Source: Corbicula japonica (taxonomy: Eukaryota > Mollusca > Bivalvia > Venerida > Cyrenidae). Taken from it: a stretch of 64,000 nt of DNA. Positions 49,147 to 61,066 of the stretch are shown piece after piece. The notes below the pieces were generated by a model. That model was not told the origin of the DNA. It saw only the letters and a list, made by a program, of their open reading frames with translations, and ran no database searches. Position 1 is the stretch's first letter. Each line of letters starts with the position of its first letter. The DNA lies in NCBI GenBank assembly GCA_038501625.1, contig JAZAYU010000013.1, positions 7,192,001 to 7,256,000 of the forward strand, given 5' to 3'. The position numbers and the translations under genes are program-made.

Positions 49147-49972
49147 ATCTGAAGTTCTAGTCAGGGTTGCCAGCGGACTTGAAAAGTCAGTTAAATTAGA
49201 TTTTTTTTCAAGGTCAGGGAATTGTCAGGAAATTTTGAAAATTGGTCATTGAAAAATAAAAATCCTGAAAAGTCAGTGAAAAGTCAGGGAAAAATAATTT
49301 TGAAAGAAAAAAAATTGTTCTATTTTATTAAAGATTGCATTTACTAATTTTCAGTTATAAACATTTTTATCATTGTGTATTATAATAAAAGTTCTTATAT
49401 AATAAATAAAATTGCCTGAAGACTGAAAGGCTCTGCAACCCTTTCCTCCACAAATTATAAAAACAAGGTGCTACACACAAAACCCCTGTTCTTTCCTCCA
49501 AGATCCAGCTCAAAGCAACACTCTGAACTTAGTTATTTCTGCTATATAGGCCTTACTGATGATAGTTTGTGTCTTTGACCATATAATTTCATCTATGGTT
49601 GGATTTTAAAATAATTGGCAGAAGTGACTGTCATAATGTGAACATGTCATGTACAAAATCTGTGTTCCAACATTAAGTTCACAGCAACCTAGCGTTTTGA
49701 ATAACAGTAGGATTTTTAAAAAATATTGCGACACGAACTACTGCTACATTTTCCAAGATACTGACTTGAAACTTTAAACAAGTGAGGTACTTGGTATCAT
49801 GTGTAGATGTGCCTGACATATTTTTTATGTGGCCAGTCCATCATTTTTATGACAGGTGCATGATTTTTTTTTTAATCTAGTGACACAAACTTCAAAAATT
49901 TTCTCAAGATTAATTTGAAAAATTAAACATACATTCTGCATCAACTGACCTATTTTCCATTAGGCCCAGAGT
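49147..49972. other. Unassigned DNA
   Basis: AAGTCAGGGAAA-type short repeats at 49170-49300; otherwise nothing recognised. Confidence 0.35.
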
Positions 49973-49977
49973 ATATG

Positions 49978-52531
49978 CACAGTGTACACCCGAAAGTCCG
50001 ACCCTACTTCCGATAGCGCTGACTATACGATATAGCAATTGTGAAGGAGGTGGTTAAAAAGCGGGTAAGAAATTGAATAAAGAGTAAATATTTAATTCTT
50101 TTACTTTAAATACTTAGACTAGCAAGAAATAGAGTGCGTCGAGTTATAAAATGAACTTGATTCATCGTTAACTTCGAAAAAATACGATCGATCACCAAAA
50201 TTTACCAAAAAAATGTCAATCGTGTCACTTCAAACGTCCATATCAAAGCTTTATTTACATTGTTTGGCCGAAATTCGTTTTACTATGTGAAGTGTATTCA
50301 TTACTGTATCACTTCATATAGTTAAATCATGTCCCAACCCGCTAGTTTTCGAAAAACTCGAATTTTCATTGGCACTGGTAGTGTGACAAGATGGTACGGC
50401 TACTAGCAAAGTCTAAAAAACAAATGGTCCGGCTACTAGCAGTCGTAATGTACGGCTTCTAGGGTTGACTAAATAATATTTTTCATCAATTTTGTTGTTG
50501 TTCTGACGTCATATTATAAATTATTATTAAATATCTCTAAAATAGTTTGAATATAGGCTAAAAATGAAATATTTTGATAATTTTCATCGCCTATTATCTC
50601 TGTTGCAGTATGCCGCAATCCCCGTTACAAATATACTTTCGACTTCTCTATTTTCGTAAATCATATTTTAAAAAATCCAAAATAGACTTGCTTCACTATT
50701 TTCTTTTAGCAGAACAGTCGCATTTTGAAACATCTGCTAGAAAGTACATAATTATGTGATATTTGGTTTCGGGTGAAATGATAACAAATCTTGAAAGCGA
50801 CGACAAAACTTGTGTATTGTTACTCCACATTGAAATGAATTGGTAAAAATTTGTGTTGCATAATTATTTCCATTTTACTCACCATTTGCAACGATGCAAG
50901 ATAACTCCTTAATCAACTCGACTAACTCTATAAGCCCAACCGCATTTCTCCAGGTCCGTAAAGCCTATTCCCCAAAACACGCACGGAAGCAGGCACGCAC
51001 GCAAGAGTTTTGTTGATTGTAAGAGGTGCTTTTGTACATGGTGATTTGGGCTTCAGAGTGGTTTGCAATAAGTGTCTGCTAATGGTTGCAATCTGATAAA
51101 AATCTTTTATAGATTGGCTAAAACATATTTTAGTCGAGCCCGCTTTTTTGAATGCCATTTTTGAAATAAGTATTAATTACTAAAATGTTGGATCGGCAGT
51201 GGTTGTTTGAAAGAACGATTAAGTGAATTGAAATATACAAGACGGACGAATTGAGGGGCGGACTGAAGGACAGACGGACATGAGCACATGCAACTCCCCC
51301 ATCCCCGATGGGGGAACAATAAATGTATGTCTTCATTTATGCCCGCTGTTGTAAACGGACAACTCACTAACCATGCTATGAAAATATCAAATAACTTTTG
51401 ATAGGTCTAAATGATAAGCACATACGTTAATTATGTTCGATCAATAACGATCAACATGCACCTGACCCCTTGTTCACAAAGCATTTTCAATCTCAACTGA
51501 GTTTGAGTTTGAAATTTTCATGGCTGATACATTTGAAATTCCATCAAATATATTTACTACTATTCTACAAAATAGTCTTAAATGGTATGTTGAAATTGAT
51601 GCAAAGTCCCATTTTCAATTTACTTTTTATATTTTAGATATATTGGGAAATGAAATACCGATCTCAAACTCAAATGATAGTGAAAACGCTTTGTGAACAT
51701 GGGGCAAGATCTATATACGGTATTTTCAGTACAATATTAATCAATGGTTATCACATTTTTTGCGTTACGACATCTTTCAAGGTATTGCGTCAATAAACGA
51801 TGTAGTCAATAGAATTTTAAGCAATTTTCATTAAGGCTGTGAGATTGTCAAACCATTTAATAGTGTACAATTCAGTGCCATTGTTTATTTCCATTGCATC
51901 CCATTGTAACTTGTATAGTAAATATCCAATGATTTCTGCGGCGACCCTTATTGCTACGCATCAAAAGTCTCTTATATACATATAATTTAATTAAATAAAT
52001 TCGTCATTAATGCTTATTTCTCAGACCACTGAATGATTCGGGGACGACTAGTAGCCGTACCATTTTTAGAAAGAAAACGCTAGTAGCCGGACTGTCAATT
52101 GGCTAGTAGCCGTACCATCTTGTCACACTACCAGTGCCAATGAAAATTCGAGTTTTTCGAAAACTAGCGGGTTGGGACATGATTTAACTATATGAAGTGA
52201 TACAGTAATGAATACACTTCACATAGTAAAACGAATTTCGGCCAAACAATGTAAATAAAGCTTTGATATGGACGTTTGAAGTGACACGATTGACATTTTT
52301 TTGGTAAATTTTGGTGATTGATCGTATTTTTTCGAAGTTAACGATGAATCAAGTTCATTTTATAACTCGACGCACTCTATTTCTTGCTAGTCTAAGTATT
52401 TAAAGTAAAAGAATTAAATATTTACTCTTTATTCAATTTCTTACCCGCTTTTTAACCACCTCCTTCACAATTGCTATATCGTATAGTCAGCGCTATCGGA
52501 AGTAGGGTCGGACTTTCGGGTGTACACTGTG
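49978..52531. mobile_element. Transib/RAG-like candidate: 2.55-kb element with ~428-bp TIRs beginning CACAGTG
   Basis: The left end starts CACAGTGTACACCCGAAAGT and the right end is its complement. The two arms match for about 428 bp (49978-50405 and 52104-52531) with one mismatch that I noticed (GATCGATC versus GATCAATC). ATATG is present directly outside both ends (49973-49977 and 52532-52536), a 5-bp duplication. CAC-type termini equal to the RAG heptamer with 5-bp duplications are known for Transib and RAG-like transposons. The interior has no transposase frame, so the copy is non-autonomous. GGTACGGCTACTAG-like motifs are repeated at the inner TIR ends. Confidence 0.7.
51455..51712. repeat. 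Foldback repeat nested in the Transib-like candidate
   Basis: TGACCCCTTGTTCACAAAGC at the left, its approximate complement GCTTTGTGAACATGGGGCA at the right, and inner CTCAAACTCAAA / TTTGAGTTTGA arms. No ORF. Confidence 0.55.
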
Positions 52532-52536
52532 ATATG

Positions 52537-53249
52537 TGGCTGACATATTTTTCCTTTGGATCAATCTATTAATTATTAATATTTATTGGATTGGAACAGG
52601 GATCTTCAAAACCTACATGCATTTTTTCTAAGTTTATCCAAGCACTGAACAGGCTAAATTGTGTGTTTTTGTTTCACTTGTATAGTGTAAACAGCATTGT
52701 ATTTGAGTTGTGTATAAACATATTTTATTTTACAACATGAAGGAAACATGTATGCGCGTTCTGTCTGAGGGGTTGTTTAACTTGCGTAAAATGGTATGTT
52801 GTTTGCGGGCCCATTTTACAAATCTATTATGTATATTTCTTTTACTCTGCATTTGATGATTATTCCAGTCATTAGTGAATAATGGATACTTAAGCTTCAT
52901 GTGTGATAATCTCTTGCTTTATACTGTGTTGTTTATTCATTTAGTTTATGTATGAAAAATAAGAATACATTATTTGCCAATTATCTAAGAAGTACAAGCA
53001 TGTATTGGTTAAATCTTATAAGAGTACAATCATATTTAATATTTCACTACCTATCAAACTTTATACTTGATATATAAATGATGCTTAAATTATTAAATAA
53101 TGTAATAATATATTGTTAAAATAATAGAGTTACATAGAGTTATTTCAGACTTTTCTTTTTTTGAAGCTTGTATTTTTTTTTAAAAATATAAGAACTTGAA
53201 GTTTGAACAAATATTAATGTAATATATATCCTTATGGCTTTGGGGTTAC
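52537..53249. other. Unassigned AT-rich DNA
   Basis: Nothing recognised. Confidence 0.35.
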
Positions 53250-54050
53250 AAAGCAATATTTACACTCATCTTGCACTATGCTGTGTTGAGGTCACTCTTG
53301 AAATAGTTTTCATTAAAAATAAACAATGACAAAACATTTGCTCTATTGCATGGCCACAAGAAAACCTGCTCACAAACACTTGACTTATGTTACATGCGAG
53401 ATCAGCAATATACACTCTTCTTGCACTTTGCTTTGATAATGTCTCATAATCTTTTAGTGAAAAAGAACAACATTGCTCTATTGCATGGCTACAAGAAAAC
53501 CTGCTCACAAATACTGGATTTATGTTACATGTGAGATCAGCAAAGTATAACTGTATTTGCCTGCATAGTAGTTTTTTTGCAGCATTTGCCTCCCTTTAAC
53601 TGAAAAATGCTGTACATTTGAACATTGTTTAAATTACATTTTCTCTGTTGCACAGCTACAACAAAACCTGCTCACAAACACTTGATTTATGTTACATTCC
53701 AGATCAGCAATATACATTCTTCTTGCACTTTGTTGTCTAGTAGTCACTTTATAATCTTTAAGTGAATTTAACCAACATTTGCTCTATTGCATGGCTACAG
53801 GAACACTGGATTAATGTTAAATGCAAGATAAGCATAGTATATCTGTTTATTTGCCTGCATAATAGTTTTTTCACAACAATTTTTTGCAGCATTTGCCTCC
53901 CTTTAATTGAAACATTTGAAATTTTCAACACATTTTACATTACATTTGCTCTGTAGCATGGTTAAAAGAAAACCTGCTCACAAACACTGGATTTATGTTA
54001 CATGCTAGTTCAGCAATATACACTCTTCTTGCACTTTGCTGATGGGTTTC
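53250..54050. repeat. Diverged tandem repeat, ~145-170 bp units
   Basis: Four to five units contain AAGAAAACCTGCTCACAAAC, ACTTGATTTATGTTACAT and GATCAGCAATATACACTCTT. They are interleaved with TTTGCCTGCATA / GCATTTGCCTCCCTTTAA blocks shared with 47180-47420. Confidence 0.65.
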
Positions 54051-54117
54051 AGATCACCTGTTCTGTTTCAGATACATTTTCTTCTGAAAATACAAGATAT
54101 ACATATGCATTATAAAC

Positions 54118-54350
54118 TAGATGGGCTTTCAGTTAAACACTTGTGTCACCCTCTTGTGCTTTGTTGTAATAAATAATGCAAGTATAAAATGGGGCATAAC
54201 TCCATCTAATGTGACTTTGACCTAAAGAATTTGGCATCATGAAGACTGTGTTTTCAAAAGCAATATAATTTTCAAAATTTGATGAAGAAATATTAAGATA
54301 TTGCACAGTTATAGTGAATGTTAAGTTTTTATGTCAATATCCATGTACAA
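54118..54350. repeat. 5' part of the 'gggcgacacaa' repeat family
   Basis: GATGGGCTTTCAGTTAAACA, CTTGTGTCACCCTCTTGTG and GGGGCATAACTCCATC match the start of the element at 31950-32340. Confidence 0.5.
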
Positions 54351-54758
54351 AAAGGGTCCTGTTTGTTAACCTTTAAATGACATTTCAGTGAATTCCAACA
54401 GGCCAATATATAAATGGTTGTGTAGTTTACTTAATCAAAAATTAAAAGTCCAATAACTTTGAAAAATCATCACACCATAATGTGCTGACAGTATGAATTC
54501 TATAAAGTGTCATTAAATTCCAACAGGCGAATTCTGAGAAATACCCAGACCAAAATGGACCTGTATTCTTTTGTACAGAAATTAAAATGGGCTTGGCCTA
54601 TTACTTTGTGACACTCATCAAAATGGATTTTGTTGACAAAGATACACATCATTCACTTTTATTGAAACTTCCCATGGTCTCTTGAAATTACATTAAGTGG
54701 TTGCTGAGATTTAGCCTGGGTAAAAGTTAGGAATGGATTGAATTTTTTTATAACTTAC

Positions 54759-56343
54759 CTGGTATATTGATCCCTCAGGATCTTGAGCCGGTTTCTCATT
54801 TTGGTCTCAACAACCTGATTACTGACATCAAAGTGTGTCGCAAATAGCACTGTATAAACAGAGGAACAATTATGACCATTAGCTTTTGAATTAATTAATG
54901 TTATAACTATACTTAAAGAAATAAGAAACACTACTTTTTTAAACATTAAATGTATTTCTTGTTTAAAGAAGTTGCGTTTCTAATTTCTTTACGTATATTT
55001 TGTTTATGGTATGATACAGACAATATATAAATAAACTTTGTTTATTTAAAATTTTGCGATAAATATTTTGAAAAAAGTCAGAATGATTGAGTAACCAAAC
55101 ACTAAGGTGGTTATTTCTCACTTCAATTTGCCAAACATTAAAGGTAAATATCCTCAAAGTGGTCTTTGAACACAGGTTTGCCGGTACATGTATATTTTCT
55201 GTATTTTTATTTTACCTGTTAAATAGCCCAGGCTTTCTGAGTCCAGTGCTGGTTTATTTGAACGACTTGACCCATGAAGAGTTGACGATGTTAATTCCTT
55301 GATTGTAAAGCACATTTTGGTTAATTCTCTTACAGCTTTTGGAAGAGTTGTGCGTGTTTTCAGTCTACTTTCAACTTGGATCTATAACCAATATTGGCAT
55401 ATTTAAGTCTTGTTTGCCTGGATATCATCCTGTGTTATTTTAATATGGAAGAAACCTTTAGCTAAATCATGCTGCAACACAAATAACTAATACATCTGAC
55501 ATTCTTTTCACATATATAAATATAAAAATAAAATATGTAATAATTCCTGATGTTTCGCCAAATTTTATAAATGACCATAATGGCAGATTTGATGTAAGTA
55601 ATGTTTGGTTTCTGTATAGTGACAACTTGAATAAGGTACAAATAAAAATTTGTAGTGAAAATTTGGACATGTTCTACATTTGAGTTCTTGTCACCTGTTC
55701 CAAGTTAGTCCTACTTTCTCGGCTGATCTGAACATACTTCTCATAAAACACTTGGCATTTACTGCACGACAATGGCATCAGAATTGGATTTGCCGGGTTC
55801 AAAGTATGGTCCTGGTGGTAAATTTCATCAGCGGGGCATCTGCTTTCTTCCGTTGCATGTAAAATTTTATGCAACATAGTACATGTACCTGGTGCCAAGG
55901 TTATAAAACTGAGATCAGAAACCAGTCTCAAATCTCAAGCATCAGATGCTTGAGATTTGAGACTGGTTTCCATGCTCAGTTTTATAACCTTAGGCGCAGG
56001 AGACTCCCAAATTTCTTTCACTGCGGAGTTTGATACAAACTCTTGTAAATCGCTGTGGTTTCGTATTCAAAAATGTTCGCGAACAAGTTTTTACGTGTAC
56101 TTACGGGAGTCCATTTTTTTTATCAGAGATTGGGGAAAAACATAGTACTATTTTGATATGGGAATGGGGCCGATATTCGGCCCCAAAAACAGCCAAACCA
56201 GTGCCCTCCGTTAAGAAAAAAACAACACCTGACAACTACATGCATTGTTTGTTCATGTAATAAAATAAAAAAAATAGATCGATCGGTTTTAAGCTGATCA
56301 ATCATTCTTACTTGTAACATCTGTGAAATATCCGCTCCGCCAT
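54759..56343 (-). CDS. Multi-exon gene of unknown function (first four exons; 3' end not found)
   Basis: Coding order: exon 1 56343-56312 (ATGGCGGAGCGG, donor GTAAG); exon 2 56052-55695, interrupted by a foldback element at 55889-55999; exon 3 55381-55216; exon 4 54849-54759 (donor GTAAG). Leaving out the foldback, all phases agree and no stop occurs. Seen residues: MAERIFHRCYNDLQEF, PLSCSKCQVFYEKYVQI (a C-x2-C), KTRTTLPKAVRELTKM and VETKMRNRLKILRDQYTR. The protein would be mostly helical and basic towards the end of the visible part. I do not recognise the family. The remaining exons should lie below 54759, and none was identified among the repeats there. Reading through the foldback gives a stop, so this allele may be broken unless the insert is spliced out. 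Exon 1 and the first part of exon 2 are less certain than exons 3 and 4. Confidence 0.5.
55889..55999. mobile_element. CTGKGCC foldback element inside a probable exon
   Basis: The left end CTGGTGCCAAGGTTATAAAA and the right end TTTTATAACCTTAGGCGCAG are inverted. The middle is a perfect palindrome around CAAGCATCAGATGCTTG. It is 111 bp. No target duplication is evident. Same family as 63690-63842. Confidence 0.75.
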
Positions 56344-56458
56344 GATTTGATGCATGTAATATTCGACTATGTGTTAACACATCAATTGACTACCTGTTTT
56401 ACAAGCCAGTTCAGTTTTACGAGCCAGTTCAAAATTTAAACCTTAGTCTCTATTTATA

Positions 56459-56640
56459 CAGTAAAACCCCTCATTATGGAATCTCGATATTACGGGCACC
56501 CTGGTATTATGGGCAATTTTTTTAAAGAACAGACAGTCATGTTCTCTTCTTCTTGATTTAAACCCACAATTGAGGACAACCTGCTATTAAGGACACTTTC
56601 CCTCAGTCCCTTAGGTGTCCTTTATAGAGGGGTTTCCCTG
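56459..56640. mobile_element. 182-bp TA-flanked pogo-like MITE
   Basis: Ends CAGTAAAACCCCTC and GAGGGGTTTCCCTG, with TA at 56457-56458 and 56641-56642. Inner ATTATGGAATCTCG / AAGGACACT blocks are typical of pogo-derived MITEs. Confidence 0.7.
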
Positions 56641-57189
56641 TAGTTACATTCAAAACCATTATTCCAATAAAACTACTTACGAAACTGCTTGATATCTGTC
56701 ATTGTTTGGCAGAAATTCTGACTTTTGGTTCAGGATTGTTGTATAGCGTTGTCAAAGACTAGCAGGAATTTTCACTTCTGTAATGGCAGACAGTCACATG
56801 ACAAAAAAATGGTGGCGGTCTAATTAATGATATTGGAATCGTCTATACCTATAGTCCTATAAAACTAAACATCATTATTTTGTTTATGATCGATTACATT
56901 TGGTTTTTCCTTCTCTTTGCTGTGTCTTTTCTTCTTCTCTTTTCTGCTGTCTTTCAAGTTTTTCTTTTCTTTCCCTTTTTTGTTGTTTTCTGGCCAGATA
57001 CTTTTCCCAGTTGTACAGGCCCAATCTTCTGGGTTGCGGTTGATGGCTACATTTATTGTTGATCACATTAGAAATGGTGTTCAGAAAAGGGCAAATGTTG
57101 CACAACATCCAGTCTATTTCAGAACTTTCCAAAAATCAGCCAATTGATGTAGACCATAGCAAAATGTGTTTTCACAAAAGATATTGTTA
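56641..57189. other. Unassigned DNA
   Basis: A pyrimidine-rich tract at 56895-57000 creates Lys/Arg-rich ORFs on the minus strand, which I do not accept as genes. Confidence 0.35.
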
Positions 57190-57470
57190 TGGTTTTTATG
57201 CTCCCACAAAGTGGGAGGCATATAGAGTTGCACTTGTCCGTATGTATGTCAATACGTCCAACCATATGTCCCCCATTTCTTGTGGCATCAATTCCTGGTT
57301 AACTTTTCGGCAGATTCTTTTCAAACTTGCACAGATGATCAAGCAGGAAGTGTTGATGATTGTATAGAAAAGATTTTTTTGCGATTATTTTTACCAGTGA
57401 TATGGCCCTTTGTTACAAATGTTTTAGCAGTGGGGGCATTAATGTCCCACAGACACAATCTAGTTTATTC
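57190..57470. repeat. Bivalve-type repeat with GCTCCCACAAAGTGGGAGGC head
   Basis: It starts with the short palindrome GCTCCCACAAAGTGGGAGG, then has the blocks shared with 6072-6335, and ends near GTCCCACAGACACAATCTAG. Confidence 0.65.
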
Positions 57471-58599
57471 CAAAAATAATAAAATATTATTAATGCAATT
57501 TATGGAGGCCAATCTTATTATGATTGTAGAACCACATTAAATCCAGCCCTTGAAACAGAAAGTGTTGGGGTGCCCTCTTTTACTCAGTGGGGCACGAATA
57601 AATCATTTTATTTAAAAATATAAGATAGTTGATCTCAGTAACATCTAAATAAAGAATTCTTATTCACGAAGGATGTTAGTGTTCTATACATTTTAAGTTG
57701 AAGCACAGAGTTAAGTTGGGCATGTAATAATGTTTTATAACCACCAGCAAGGTTATCATGATATGTTAATACATTATAATAATGACTTATATTCTTCTCC
57801 TTTTACTAGGTGGTAGACCTCCGGAAGTTGATTTTCTCTTACGGGTTCTCCTCAATAGTCTTAATGTTATTACTGGGTCAACATTGTCTCTGAATATTTA
57901 TATTGTTAGGTTAATTTGACATCTTTAAGGAACGAAGAATAATTAATTTCAAAACATGAAAACCTTGGTCAAAGACTTAGAGTGGTCCAAGACTTAGGTA
58001 AAAGATGTTCTGGCATTACCACCTGTAAGCCGGGTACAGATGGAAAATGTTCCGAATTGTGTTCCGGTGTCTTCATTAGCATATTCCATTGTCCAGAATG
58101 TGCTGAACAATGTTACAGATGCACCTTCAGTAATTTTCTTGTAACTTCGAACAAAATGATTTATTCTTAACACCAAAATAGGAATTAAATGTTATGCAGG
58201 GACCATGTTAAAATTTTTGCAAAATTGACTACACATCTGTTTTCATTTTTAACATGAGTCTATCTTATTATTGTTTGTATTCTTGGAAATCACATTTAAT
58301 GTGGTATTTGGTGATTGACAATAATTGTGATAATTTATTATGTTTTAACTATATGTTGCTGCAAAAGACACACATAAGGAATTAACAGTTCTTTTCATAC
58401 TTGTTTGCTGCAACTTTGTTAATGCTTTGCTCATGGTTTTTATGCTTGTACATGAAAAGGAAATTGCTTTTTTTTTCATTTCAGTGATTATTCAGGGAAA
58501 TTATCATTGTGTTAAACACTGCAGAACAAACATCTTTAGTATTTTTGATAAGGATTTTCAAATGTTTAATTTGCATGTGAATACTTGCTGTTAGTGAGT
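57471..58599. other. Unassigned DNA
   Basis: A short Cys-rich ORF at 57982-58170 (+) has no splice or family support. Nothing else seen. Confidence 0.35.
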
Positions 58600-58842
58600 T
58601 TAACCCTTTCCTCCATATATACGCCTTTTTATGCATCTGCTACCAGTGTAGATCCAGATCAGCCGGCACATTCGTGCCATCTGATCAGGATCTGCATTGG
58701 TCGCATTTTAGTTAGAAATAACCTTATGAATCAAAAAGCAAACAGTTTAGATCCTGATCAGATGGCACAGATATGCCGGTTGATCTGGATCTAAACTGTT
58801 CGCCCAATACAATAAAGGTGTATCTATGGAGGAAAGGGTTAA
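58600..58842. mobile_element. TTAA double-hairpin MITE, array member 1
   Basis: TTAACCCTTTCCTCCATATA ... CTATGGAGGAAAGGGTTAA, both hairpins well kept; it includes AATACAATAAAGG. Confidence 0.85.
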
Positions 58843-58879
58843 TTGCATTTCCTTGATTGTAATACTACTAAGTAAACGC

Positions 58880-59106
58880 ATTACTCCATAGATACACCTT
58901 TATTGCATGGATGAACGTGTAGATCCAGATCCGTGTTGTCTGATCTGGATATCTACATAGTTCATTTTTAGATTCATTATATTATTTCTGACCAAGATAT
59001 GACCAGTGTTGATCTGGAACAGATGGCACAGGTGTACTGGCTGATCAGGATCTACACTGATTGTAAATGTGTTAAAACTTGTATAATAATATGGAGTAGA
59101 GGGTTT
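58880..59106. mobile_element. TTAA double-hairpin MITE, array member 2 (degenerate)
   Basis: CATTACTCCATAGATACACC, one reduced hairpin, then GACCAGTGTTGATCTGGAAC and the end ATATGGAGTAGAGGGTT. Confidence 0.6.
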
Positions 59107-59139
59107 AAAATTCTGATGCTTTAATTAAGAGAAACTTGT

Positions 59140-59373
59140 GAACCCTTTACTCCAAGGATGCAACTATTACATGAGTTACCAGTATAGATCAGGCACAGCA
59201 AAAACTTCCATGCTGTCTGATCTGGATCTATTCTTTTTGCTTTTTGGTCAAGTAAACCCTAATTGATCTAAAAGGGAAGAGTGTTGATCTTGATCAGATT
59301 GAGGTTCTGACTGATCTAGATCTACACTCACCACCGTGAGATTAAAACATCTCCCATGGAGTAAGGGTATAAT
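59140..59373. mobile_element. TTAA double-hairpin MITE, array member 3 (degenerate)
   Basis: GAACCCTTTACTCCAAGGAT ... CCCATGGAGTAAGGGTAT, with TGATCTGGATCTA and CTGATCTAGATCTACACT. Confidence 0.6.
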
Positions 59374-59410
59374 ACTGCACGCTCTGTAACAAAGTATTGA
59401 TGTACATAAC

Positions 59411-59652
59411 TTAACCCTTTCCTGGATATATACGCATTTTTACGCGTGAGCGACCAGTGTAGATCCACATCAGCCGGCACATCCGTGCCGTCTGATCTGG
59501 ATCTGCTCTGGTCGCAGTTTGGTCAGGAATAACCTAATGAATCAAAAAGCGAACAGTTTAGATCCTGATCAGACGGCACGGATGTGCCGGCTGATCTGGA
59601 TCTAAACTGTTCGCCCTCGCAATAAAGGTGTGTCTGTACAGATAAGGGTTAA
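59411..59652. mobile_element. TTAA double-hairpin MITE, array member 4
   Basis: TTAACCCTTTCCTGGATATA ... ACAGATAAGGGTTAA; the second palindrome is nearly perfect (CAGACGGCACGGATGTGCCG then GCTGATCTGGATCTAAACTG). Confidence 0.85.
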
Positions 59653-60238
59653 AATCCTCATGTTACAGTTTGTTTTTTTTTACATTTTCAGAAACAATGT
59701 GGTATACATGTACATTATTTACAGATCCATATTGTTCAAAATTGTATATACTTGTAATGATCTTTACCAGGTAAACTGATTCATCAGCCAATATTGACAT
59801 TGGTTACATTTAATTTAATGGTACATGAATGTTTTGTTTTTTTGGTTCACAAGTTAAACTGTAAATTTTTTTCAAAATCAAACCAAAGATGGTTAATCAA
59901 TGTTTATGAAATGTTTATTGCAACATGTATTTGTATTTGCAATCTTTTTCTAATATTGCTGTATTTTGTTTACTGTATATATTTAAAATGTTAAACTGTT
60001 TCTGGGTTAGAATCATTCTTTTTTATTCAATTGTGATGGAATATTATCAAATGTTGTGTGATTGTGAATACCTGAGTTTTTAAAAACCATAATATTATGA
60101 TGGATTTCTGTATTTTGGAGATAAAAGATGCTAATCAGCAGTATTTCACTACAAGACATTTGTGAACTTGGATATAGTTAATATTTGAAGTTCACTGTTT
60201 TATGAGCCTGGTATAGTAATCTTTGTGCAAAATTGGTA
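59653..60238. other. Unassigned AT-rich DNA
   Basis: Nothing recognised. Confidence 0.35.
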
Positions 60239-60240
60239 TA

Positions 60241-60415
60241 CAGTTAAACGTTCCTTAGCAGCCACCTGCAAATAGCAACCACCTGTCAAACAGCCAGTTT
60301 GAATATGTCCTAAACTGACATTTTGTTCTCATTTTCACCTGTCTTTAACAGCCACCTGTGCACAGCAGCCACTTTTTGTCACTCCCTTGGGTGGCTGCTA
60401 AGGCAGGTTTGACTC
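60241..60415. mobile_element. 175-bp TA-flanked MITE
   Basis: The left end CAGTTAAACGTTCCTTAGCA and the right end complement (GTGGCTGCTAAGGCAGGTTT, then GACTC) are imperfect inverted repeats. TA flanks lie at 60239-60240 and 60416-60417. Inside are three AGCAGCCACCTG-type repeats. Confidence 0.65.
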
Positions 60416-60944
60416 TAAGTACAATTATTGAAACGAGAACATGTTATACCGTTATTGCACCAAGGTGACATTGATTTTAAATGTTTAGTCTGTCATACTA
60501 TTGTTTTACCTTGACACTCTTGAACTTCTATTTTGCAGGTTTAGGCCATAGATATATAGCGTCTTTTCTTTTCTTTGCATTAAAACCTTTATATATGGAG
60601 TAAAGGGATAATGTGTATTCAAAAAGCTGACATAACTGCTTTGAAATATTTAGAAATAAAATTTGATGGACAAAATTGGTATGCAATGACTGTGTGAAGC
60701 ATTTCAAGTGAGAATTGTACATGTACATGTATTTCTTCTCTTACATCACCTTAATTCTATAACATTGCGTTTGCTTTTTGGAATGTTTCATATTGCTTTG
60801 TATGTCTTGCACTTTTTATGCAAATTGGTTGTTTTTGGAATAAATTTGAAAAAATTGAAATATTTGTTTTGTTGTTCATGAACTAAGAAATGAATTACAC
60901 TATTACACTAAATCACATTGACCCTCAGAGAACAGTTAAAAGGA

Positions 60945-61066
60945 TGATGAGCCCAAGATTATAAAACTGAGAATGGAGACCAGTCTCAAACTTAAGTATT
61001 TGATTCGCTGAAATGGCGACAAGTCTCTACTTGAGCCAATCAGATGGTTGAGATTTGAGACTGGTC
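60945..61066. repeat. CTGKGCC foldback family, diverged copy
   Basis: GCCCAAGATTATAAAACTGA, GACCAGTCTCAAAC and GCCAATCAGATGGTTGAGAT. Its right arm runs straight into the 41-bp tandem array. Confidence 0.6.

Noticed and set aside
56884..57132. Lys/Arg/Gln-rich minus-strand ORF
   Set aside because: It is the complement of a pyrimidine-rich tract; the composition explains the apparent coiled coil.
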